Assembly: GCA_938045435.1 (NCBI GenBank)
Contig: CALIBA010000142.1
Coordinates: 1-28,633, forward strand
Direction: 5' to 3'
From: an uncultured Selenomonas sp.
GTDB lineage: Bacteria > Bacillota > Negativicutes > Selenomonadales > Selenomonadaceae
DNA length: 28,633 nt
Shown: positions 23,372 through 28,633 of the stretch, one piece after another
How the letters are laid out: every line of letters begins with the position of its first letter
Position numbering within the stretch: position 1 is the first letter of the stretch
Notes under the pieces: model-generated
Databases searched by the model: none
Seen by the model: the letters and a program-made list of their open reading frames with translations, nothing else
What the model was told of the DNA's origin: nothing
Program-made: the position numbers and the translations under genes

Positions 23372-24256
23372 ATGGAACAGAGACAGCACATACGAAAAGC
23401 GGTGATTCCGGCAGCGGGATATGGGACGCGCTTCCTCCCCGCAACGAAAGCAACGCCGAAGGAAATGCTTCCGATTGTGGATAAACCCACCATTCAGTAT
23501 ATTGTGGAAGAAGCGCTGACAAGTGGCATAGAGGATATTCTGATCATCAGCGGGCATGGGAAACGTGCCATTGAAGATCATTTCGACTCTGCACCAGCAC
23601 TTGAGTACGAACTTGAGCGGAAAGGAAAACAGGATCTTTTAGCGCTTGTACGAGAAACTACGGATGTCAATGTCCATTATGTGCGGCAAAAGTATATGCT
23701 TGGATTGGGGGATGCTATTTTATGTGCACGCAGTTTTGTGGGCAATGAACCGTTTGCAGTTTTACTTGGCGATGATGTAGTTTATCATCCGGAGCGCCCT
23801 GCACTGCGTCAGATGATGGATATTTATGAGGAATTGGGCGGCTCCGTGCTCGGCTGTCAAGTTGTTTCGGACGAACAGGTGTCTTCTTATGGGATTGTGG
23901 CCGGTGCAGCGACGCACAATCCACGTCTTATGCATGTATCGGATATGGTAGAAAAGCCATCTCTGGATGAGGCACCGAGCCGCATGGCAGTTCTGGGACG
24001 CTATATCATCAGTCCCGCGATTTTTGATATTCTTGGAACAACACAGCCTGGAAAAGGGGGAGAGATTCAGCTCACAGATGCACTCAAGATCTTGGCGCAG
24101 CGCGAGGAAGTATATGCCTATGACTTTGAAGGAAAGCGCTATGATCTTGGTGATAAACTGGGTTTTTTGCAGGCAACGGTAGAGTTTGCACTGCGTCGCT
24201 CTGATCTTGGCGCACCATTCCGTGCATATCTGAAAGAATTCGTAGAGACAATTTAG
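23372..24256 (+). CDS. galU: UTP-glucose-1-phosphate uridylyltransferase
   Basis: A 294-residue nucleotidyltransferase making UDP-glucose from UTP and glucose-1-phosphate, for envelope polysaccharide and galactose metabolism. The nucleotide-binding signature AAGYGTRFLPATKATPKEMLP spans residues 14-34. VDKPTIQYIVEEA, LGDDVV and GGEIQLTDAL are further conserved segments, and the length matches bacterial GalU. AGGAGA lies 8 bases before the ATG. The DUF445 pair begins 19 bases downstream, so the three genes are probably co-transcribed. Confidence 0.96.
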   Translation: MEQRQHIRKAVIPAAGYGTRFLPATKATPKEMLPIVDKPTIQYIVEEALTSGIEDILIISGHGKRAIEDHFDSAPALEYELERKGKQDLLALVRETTDVNVHYVRQKYMLGLGDAILCARSFVGNEPFAVLLGDDVVYHPERPALRQMMDIYEELGGSVLGCQVVSDEQVSSYGIVAGAATHNPRLMHVSDMVEKPSLDEAPSRMAVLGRYIISPAIFDILGTTQPGKGGEIQLTDALKILAQREEVYAYDFEGKRYDLGDKLGFLQATVEFALRRSDLGAPFRAYLKEFVETI

Positions 24257-24275
24257 GTGATTTGAGGCGATCCCT

Positions 24276-25502
24276 TTGCAGAAGGAAAATCAGGCAAATC
24301 TTGCTCTCGCCCTCAGTCTGATTGGTATGGCTGGAACCATGGGGCAAAACGGCATTTTTATGGAGACCATTCATCATGGATTTCTGGCCGCGACCATTGG
24401 CGGACTGGCGGATTGGTTTGCGGTCAAGGCAATCTTTGGACGCCCCCTTGGCATATCACATCGTACTGACATTCTTCGTCGCAACCGCGCACGCATCATG
24501 GAGTCTCTTGTGACCTTTGCGTCTGAGGATCTGTTGAGCCAGCAGAATATCATGAACGTCGTAGCACAGGAGAATATTGGAGCGCTTCTCGTTGAATATT
24601 TGGAACATCGTGGCGGACGTGAGCGTCTTGTCGAAGCTGTCATAGAGATTTTGCGTCATGTTTCTGCGGATGTCGATGAGCGTCAAGTTGCCAGAGAGCT
24701 TACTCCCTATGTTGCCAGAGCACTTCATGATCTGCCCATGGAAGAGCACCTCGTTGATCTTCTGGATATTCTGAATGAGGAACGTCATATAGCGCGTATT
24801 TTTACTGTGCTGATTCGTCTTGGAACACAGGTCATTCAAACCGATGCCTTTCAAGAGATGTTGCGGGAAAATATAGCGTCTATTCGTGCGTCATATGAAC
24901 GCGATGGCATGATTCGTGCATTTGTGCTGTCCTTTTTCGACGATGAGATGATTTGTGACTGGCTCACAGCGCAGCTGCATGATCTAATGCAGTCCTGTCT
25001 TGATCCAGAGGATAAGCGGCACCAGGAGGGGGTGCAGTTACTTTGTTCTTTTGTCCAAAACTTACGTGATGATCCATCCCTGCAGGAGAGCATCTCTCAA
25101 TATAAAGGATATTTGATTGCCCGCATTGATATTACTTCGATGATTGAAGATTTTATAAAAAAACGGATGAAAGGGAACCATCCGTTTTGGATTCCCTATA
25201 CAAAAGAACTTCTGCATGAAAAAATCGATCGATTCGTTGCATCGGATGGATGGAAGAGTCGTGCAGATCGCTTCATCAAAGCGCTTATATCAGAGGAACT
25301 TTCAAAACATCATAATGCTGTTGCGGGATTTATTCGGGAATACCTGAATAAAAAAAGCGACGATGAGCTTGTCGCTTTTGTGGAACGAAAAGTACGGAAA
25401 GATTTGCAGATCATTAGGATCAATGGGGCGGTTGTCGGAGGCTGTGCCGGTATGCTGCTGTCCCTCCTTGTAACGCTTGCGGAAAGGATGTGGGCACTGT
25501 GA
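24276..25502 (+). CDS. DUF445 family membrane protein, copy 1
   Basis: A 408-residue DUF445 protein. The family signature GGLADWFAVKAIFGRPLG is at residues 42-59 within an N-terminal hydrophobic region. A long, mostly helical, charged middle follows, and a C-terminal helix (AVVGGCAGMLLSLLVTLAERM) after RINGAVVGG anchors the far end, so both ends are membrane-associated. The start is TTG at 24276 with GAGG 8 bases upstream. The family has no established function. It overlaps the second DUF445 gene by 4 bases. Confidence 0.88.
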   Translation: MQKENQANLALALSLIGMAGTMGQNGIFMETIHHGFLAATIGGLADWFAVKAIFGRPLGISHRTDILRRNRARIMESLVTFASEDLLSQQNIMNVVAQENIGALLVEYLEHRGGRERLVEAVIEILRHVSADVDERQVARELTPYVARALHDLPMEEHLVDLLDILNEERHIARIFTVLIRLGTQVIQTDAFQEMLRENIASIRASYERDGMIRAFVLSFFDDEMICDWLTAQLHDLMQSCLDPEDKRHQEGVQLLCSFVQNLRDDPSLQESISQYKGYLIARIDITSMIEDFIKKRMKGNHPFWIPYTKELLHEKIDRFVASDGWKSRADRFIKALISEELSKHHNAVAGFIREYLNKKSDDELVAFVERKVRKDLQIIRINGAVVGGCAGMLLSLLVTLAERMWAL

Positions 25503-26791
25503 GTGGGAGATATAATAAAGCAGATGCCGTCCTTTTTTTCTCGTTTGTTGCCTTTCTTATATCGCTCTATGCGCATCTGAATTTTCCTGCGGCGCTCTGG
25601 GCAGATGCGTTACTTATGGTCAGTGAGGCTGCACTTGTCGGCGGTATTGCGGACTGGTTCGCGGTCACGGCACTTTTTCGGAAACCACTCGGATTTCCTT
25701 ATCACACAGCTTTATTACCGCGGCGCAGAGACAGCTTCATCCATGCCATTATCATCATGGTACAAAAGGAATTCTTTTCTCGCCGTAAGCTCTTTCGACA
25801 TATCGAAAAAATCCATCTCGTTCCCATGCTGCAAGAATATTTGCGGAGAGAGGAGACAGAAGAACGGCTCATAGGAACGATTCTGCATTTTATTCGCGCT
25901 TCCTTTTTACGAAAGAACAATAAAAAGGCCATAGCGTTTCTTTCTATGCGTATTAAAAATCTTATGATGCAGGAGGAGCCCAAATTCTTCTTAAGTAAAC
26001 TGGAGGTATTCATTCAAAATAATGCATGGGATCAAAAGGCGCTCTCCAAATTTGCATCTGTTCTGGCACAAGAAATAGCAAAAGAAGAAACACGGCAGTC
26101 AATTTATATGGCATTGGAGCGCGTGGAACAGGAAAAACTCGGTGATGGATTTTTGTCGCGGCTGCTCCAACTGACAAATACGGTCAATCTTGATGAAGGT
26201 GCAGAGCTGATTCAGCAACATATTCATACATCACTGACAGAAATCAGCAGGGATGGTTCAGAGCTGCAGAGCAATGTACTCGTACTTTTGCGGTCATGTT
26301 TTTCAGAAATGTGCCGGGATGATGAGATTTTACTGCTTGTGCACGAGCTGCAAAAGCGTCTTTCTGATGAACTTCCAATTGAAGAAACGGTAGCACAGCT
26401 GTTTCACAATATGCAAAGGCATTTGCAAAAAGATCTTGTCGGAAAAGTTGACCCCCTCGAAGAACATATGCCGGAAGTTTATCATCATCTGCGCATGATC
26501 CTGCATTTAGAATACAAACATATGCTGCTTCTCATAGAGGAAAAGTATGAACTTCAGAAAATCATCACAAAGGTACTCTATGACCTTTTGGCACGTTCTG
26601 CACTTCATGCACAGACTTTGGTTGGTGTTGTTGTTGGCAATGTCCTGTCACGTCTTACCGATGAAGAACTGAACCGACTGATCTATGATAAAGTAGAACA
26701 GGATTTCCTATGGATACGCATCAATGGGTCTGTGATTGGCGCAGGACTTGGCCTCGTTTTATTTATCTTTATACATCTCGTCATACAATAA
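25499..26791 (+). CDS. DUF445 family membrane protein, copy 2
   Basis: A 430-residue paralogue of the preceding protein. GGIADWFAVTALFRKPLG occurs at residues 48-65, again in a hydrophobic N-terminal part. The C-terminus ends in RINGSVIGAGLGLVLFIFIHLVIQ, matching copy 1's tail, while the helical middle is highly diverged. The start is GTG at 25499, overlapping the previous stop as GTGA, with GGAAAGGA at 25481-25488; an in-frame GTG at 25490 has no room for a ribosome binding site. Coupled translation of two paralogues suggests a heteromeric partner pair. Function unknown. Confidence 0.88.
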   Translation: MSGRYNKADAVLFFSFVAFLISLYAHLNFPAALWADALLMVSEAALVGGIADWFAVTALFRKPLGFPYHTALLPRRRDSFIHAIIIMVQKEFFSRRKLFRHIEKIHLVPMLQEYLRREETEERLIGTILHFIRASFLRKNNKKAIAFLSMRIKNLMMQEEPKFFLSKLEVFIQNNAWDQKALSKFASVLAQEIAKEETRQSIYMALERVEQEKLGDGFLSRLLQLTNTVNLDEGAELIQQHIHTSLTEISRDGSELQSNVLVLLRSCFSEMCRDDEILLLVHELQKRLSDELPIEETVAQLFHNMQRHLQKDLVGKVDPLEEHMPEVYHHLRMILHLEYKHMLLLIEEKYELQKIITKVLYDLLARSALHAQTLVGVVVGNVLSRLTDEELNRLIYDKVEQDFLWIRINGSVIGAGLGLVLFIFIHLVIQ

Positions 26792-26818
26792 AAAGCTGTC
26801 ATCATTGACAGCTTTTTT
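26791..26818. terminator. Bidirectional terminator between DUF445 operon and thiC
   Basis: AAAAGCTGTCA (26791-26801) pairs perfectly with TGACAGCTTTT (26806-26816) around a TCAT loop and is flanked by A and T runs. It serves the plus-strand galU-DUF445 genes and the convergent thiC. Confidence 0.93.
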
Positions 26819-26834
26819 AAGAGCCACGAATTCC

Positions 26835-27359
26835 TTAATAAAGTCCCTTTGCGGGCTTCTCAAAATACTGTCCCAGCAGCTTTACCGAGCAGTAATTCCC
26901 GCACATGGAGCATGCTTCCACGCCTTCCTCATTGCGCGCACCGCGCTTTCTGCGCGCAAGTGCCGGGTCGATTGCAAGCGTCATTTGCGCTTCCCAGTCT
27001 AGCTCCTTGCGTGCCTTTCCCATTGCGCAGTCCCACTCCCATGCACCCGGCACGCCGCGCACGAGATCAGCGGCGTGTGCCGTAATTCGTGCCGTGATGA
27101 CCCCTGTATGCACATCATCGAGTGTTGGCAGCCCCAGATGCTCTGCGGGCGTCACATAGCAGAGGAAGTCCGCGCCGCTGACGGCGGCAAGCGTTCCACC
27201 GATCGCGGATGTAATGTGATCGTAGCCGGGCGAAATGTCCGTCACCAGAGGGCCGAGTACATAGAACGGTGCATTGTGGCAAAGCTCTTTCTCAAGCTTC
27301 ACATTTGCTGCGATCTGATCAAAGGGCATATGCCCAGGCCCCTCCACCATCATTCTACG
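26835..27359 (-). CDS. thiC: Phosphomethylpyrimidine synthase, C-terminal fragment
   Basis: The C-terminal ~174 residues of ThiC, the radical-SAM enzyme that converts aminoimidazole ribotide to hydroxymethylpyrimidine phosphate in thiamine synthesis. MMVEGPGHMPFDQI, YVLGPLVTDISPGYDHITSAIGG and CYVTPAEHLGLP are family landmarks. The C-terminal cluster motif is CSMCGNYC. The frame stays open past the internal Met at 27353 (RRMM), but recognisable ThiC sequence stops there, and the preceding DNA (higher coordinates) is GC-rich and unrelated. The N-terminal ~60% and any TPP riboswitch are missing. This is either a truncated gene or, more likely, the edge of a chimeric join. Confidence 0.93.
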   Translation of the reverse strand, partial: RRMMVEGPGHMPFDQIAANVKLEKELCHNAPFYVLGPLVTDISPGYDHITSAIGGTLAAVSGADFLCYVTPAEHLGLPTLDDVHTGVITARITAHAADLVRGVPGAWEWDCAMGKARKELDWEAQMTLAIDPALARRKRGARNEEGVEACSMCGNYCSVKLLGQYFEKPAKGLY

Positions 27360-27377
27360 CGTCCCGAACCAATCGGG
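27354..27377. other. Probable chimeric junction (Negativicutes to actinobacterial DNA)
   Basis: ThiC similarity ends around 27354-27359 and base composition jumps to roughly 70% GC or more for the rest of the window. The joint carries ACGCGT (27357-27362) and a small palindrome CCCGA-N5-TCGGG (27363-27377). No insertion sequence, recombinase gene or recognisable target-site duplication is seen here. Confidence 0.75.
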
Positions 27378-27817
27378 CCCCCGAGTCGGTGATCGCCTAC
27401 ACGCGCACCCTGCCGGAGGCGGTGGTGGGCCGGGTGCGGGAGGTGGGGGACGCCGTCTCGGCGCGGGACTGGGACCGAGCGGCCGAACTCACCAGCGGCA
27501 ACAGCCTGGGCTGGGAGGAGGTCGACGACTTCATGACCACCTACGGGTGGCCGCCGTTCACGCCCCTGCCCGAGGACTTCGAGAAGGACATGCACGCCGC
27601 GCCCCTCCAGGGCGGCGGGGACTGGATCGACTGCTTGCTGTGGACCGAGACGGAACGGCCCGGCGACGTCGAAATCTCCCTCAGGATCACCCCCGCCCCC
27701 GATGACCCCGACCGCCTGGACGCCGCCATCATGCGCATGCGCGCCATCGGCTTCTGCTACCCCGGACGCCACGACCAGCGCCCCAGATCCACGGGCCCCG
27801 CATGGACCCTGCCGTGA
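27365..27817 (+). CDS. DUF7668-like small protein, 5' end uncertain
   Basis: A GC-rich reading frame of up to 150 residues ending with TGA at 27815-27817. It runs open across the junction, so its N-terminus may be cut off; a GTG at 27389 is the first plausible in-block start, without a convincing ribosome binding site. The sequence has an N-terminal helix (VVGRVREVGDAVSARDWDRAAELT), a YGWPPFTPLPEDF segment, then a beta-rich WIDCLLWTETERPGDVEISLRIT region. The general pattern resembles actinobacterial DUF7668 proteins, by recollection only. Codon third positions are overwhelmingly G/C, unlike genes before 27350. Confidence 0.55.
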   Translation, partial: RTNRAPESVIAYTRTLPEAVVGRVREVGDAVSARDWDRAAELTSGNSLGWEEVDDFMTTYGWPPFTPLPEDFEKDMHAAPLQGGGDWIDCLLWTETERPGDVEISLRITPAPDDPDRLDAAIMRMRAIGFCYPGRHDQRPRSTGPAWTLP

Positions 27818-27895
27818 ACGCAGTCGATCGATGAATGGTCGAGCACGGTCGGGGCCTCCGGCGGCCCTTGTCGCCCTGACCCAGAGCGTCGGCGG

Positions 27896-28037
27896 GGCTC
27901 AAAAAGGTGGCTGGCGCATATCTTTCGGGTGCGCGGCGGCTCCCACGCGTCCGGAGAATGGCGTCATTGCACCATTTCGTGGCGGGAGGGGCGCGGGGCG
28001 GAGGGTGAAAGATCAGCGACGGCCACCTTTTTGAGCC
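27896..28037. repeat. 142-bp MITE-like element with 31-bp imperfect inverted ends
   Basis: The outer 16 bases GGCTCAAAAAGGTGGC (27896-27911) are perfectly repeated in inverse at 28022-28037. The arms extend to 31 bases (27896-27926 with 28007-28037; 26 of 31 match, closing with ATCTTTC/GAAAGAT). They enclose an 80-base non-coding core. The outer GGCTC resembles ends of some ISL3-family elements of Actinobacteria, but no target duplication is seen (GTCGGCGG on the left, GCTGGACC on the right). It might instead be a long RNA hairpin. Confidence 0.65.
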
Positions 28038-28081
28038 GCTGGACCGCCCCGTCCCCGGCACGCCCCAGCTCGCAACGGAGA

Positions 28082-28117
28082 CGGACGGGGCGAACGGGAC
28101 GAACGGGACGAATGTGA
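28082..28117. repeat. 9-bp tandem repeat
   Basis: CGAACGGGA occurs twice exactly (28091-28099, 28100-28108), followed by the variant CGAATGTGA (28109-28117) and preceded by the similar CGGACGGGG (28082-28090). It lies in apparently non-coding DNA. Confidence 0.7.
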
Positions 28118-28285
28118 CGAAGGCCTCGCGCACAGCGTCGTCCACGGGTGCGCCCGCGCCCGCGTCGGAGAAGTCCCGCGGGAATCTTAGCCACATAGAG
28201 GAGGCAGAGGATGCGCGGCGGCCTACCACCCCGGTGAGAAAGACTCGATCAGGGACTACGGTGAAGACATTGGCGGAGGCGGACG

Positions 28286-28633
28286 ATGACCGATGGCGAG
28301 CGGCTTGGCGATGAACGGGTCCGACTGGGGCCGATCCAGTGGGCGGTGGTGACGAAGTATCTGGTGCCTTCGGGCCTGTTCGTGCGCCTGGAGGACAGCG
28401 GCGAGAAGGCGTTCATGGACATGGTTTCCGTGGATGATCACTCGGTGTGCTGCAATCCCGAGTACTGGCCGGATCCGGGCGAGCGCATCCGGGTGCGCAG
28501 GCTGCTCGTGCCGGGCCTGAACGAGATCCGTGTGACGCGGCGGGAGAGCGCGCTGGAGGGGCTCGTGCGCGGGTTCCCGACGCGCCACTTCGCCATGCCG
28601 CCGGGTCTGGGGCCGATCGAGCGGGCGGTGGTG
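28286..28633 (+). CDS. Repeat-module protein, 3' end beyond the window
   Basis: A reading frame open to the window edge, 116 codons seen. ATG at 28286 has GGAGG (28275-28279) 6 bases upstream. It starts MTDGERLGDERVRLGPIQWAVV and continues with a small beta-rich domain (YLVPSGLFVRLEDSGEKAF, then DPGERIRVRRLLVPGLNEIRVT) that looks like an S1/OB-type fold. At residues 108-116 LGPIERAVV repeats LGPIQWAVV of residues 14-22, so a second module of about 94 residues begins. Third codon positions are almost all G or C, as expected for Actinobacteria. I cannot assign a family; a nucleic-acid-binding or toxin-immunity role would be a guess. Confidence 0.65.
   Translation, partial: MTDGERLGDERVRLGPIQWAVVTKYLVPSGLFVRLEDSGEKAFMDMVSVDDHSVCCNPEYWPDPGERIRVRRLLVPGLNEIRVTRRESALEGLVRGFPTRHFAMPPGLGPIERAVV

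Larger units (their letters stand above)
27818..28285. other. GC-rich intergenic stretch in the actinobacterial block
   Basis: About 470 bases with no gene I can support. It contains the 142-bp inverted-repeat element (27896-28037) and a 9-bp tandem repeat (28082-28117). Long frames on both strands have no ribosome binding site and biased composition, so they are treated as chance. A frame ending HPGEKDSIRDYGEDIGGGGR at 28288 overlaps the next start, but is closed upstream by TAG at 28188 with no start codon. Confidence 0.6.

Noticed and set aside
27729..28229. 166-codon minus-strand frame in the GC-rich block
   Set aside because: It spans the inverted-repeat element and the tandem repeat, has no ribosome binding site, and long chance frames are expected at this GC content.
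28191..28288. Frame ending HPGEKDSIRDYGEDIGGGGR that overlaps the next ATG as ATGA
   Set aside because: It looks protein-like and the overlap is suggestive, but an in-frame TAG at 28188 and the absence of any start codon leave only about 32 codons.
27354..28633. Genuine horizontal transfer of actinobacterial DNA into thiC
   Set aside because: No mobile-element boundary or duplication at the joint, and the foreign block occupies only the window end; chimerism is the simpler explanation, though reads are needed to decide.
1..28633. CRISPR array, rRNA genes or prophage
   Set aside because: No regularly spaced repeats, rRNA sequences or phage structural or integrase genes were seen on either strand.

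Overview
The first ~27.35 kb reads as one continuous piece of a Negativicutes (Selenomonas-like) chromosome. The clues are moderate GC with AT-rich promoters of TTGACA/TATAAT type, strong AGGAGG ribosome binding sites, frequent TTG/GTG starts, and gene content typical of an anaerobic Firmicute: hybrid-cluster protein, a DUF1858 redox protein, comEA-comEC, an NhaC antiporter, tandem DUF445 proteins and ThiC. The genus is an inference from protein resemblance; no database search was possible. The last ~1.27 kb (from about 27360) is very GC-rich, looks actinobacterial (Actinomyces-like), and begins abruptly inside thiC, so the window most likely ends in a chimeric join.

Layout. 1-1415: the 3' end of hcp, a bidirectional terminator, and a small unknown membrane protein gene ending at a second bidirectional terminator. 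1414-6474 (minus strand): a four-gene peptide/nickel-type ABC importer operon in the order permease B, permease C, solute-binding lipoprotein, fused double ATPase. It is driven from an AT-rich divergent region (6475-6880) that also holds the serA promoter and several inverted repeats. 6881-9488: serA, then htpX, then a strong terminator. 9605-14870: rarA, speD (TTG start), comEA and comEC, close together and co-directional. 14875-17287: a HAD phosphatase and an NhaC-family antiporter, each with its own recognisable promoter. 17433-17603: tRNA-Leu(UAG) with promoter and terminator. 17625-17956 (minus): a DUF1858 redox-disulfide protein.

18149-23161 is a probable five-gene operon: a membrane-anchored solute-binding-like protein, rimO, pncC (CinA C-terminal type) and two exported proteins of unknown function. 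The second of these is a proline-rich, low-complexity protein. 23273-26818: galU followed by two overlapping paralogous DUF445 membrane proteins, ending at a bidirectional terminator shared with thiC on the opposite strand.

27360-28633 (foreign block): the remainder of a small DUF7668-like gene, a 142-bp element bounded by 31-bp imperfect inverted repeats (MITE-like), a 9-bp tandem repeat, and the start of a gene encoding ~94-residue repeated modules. That gene runs off the window exactly at the end of the second copy of its repeat.

No complete novel defence or mobile system is evident. The most notable observations are the chimeric junction, the MITE-like element, the modular repeat protein, the palindromic regulatory sites of the ABC/serA divergent region, and the unknown exported pair downstream of rimO-pncC.
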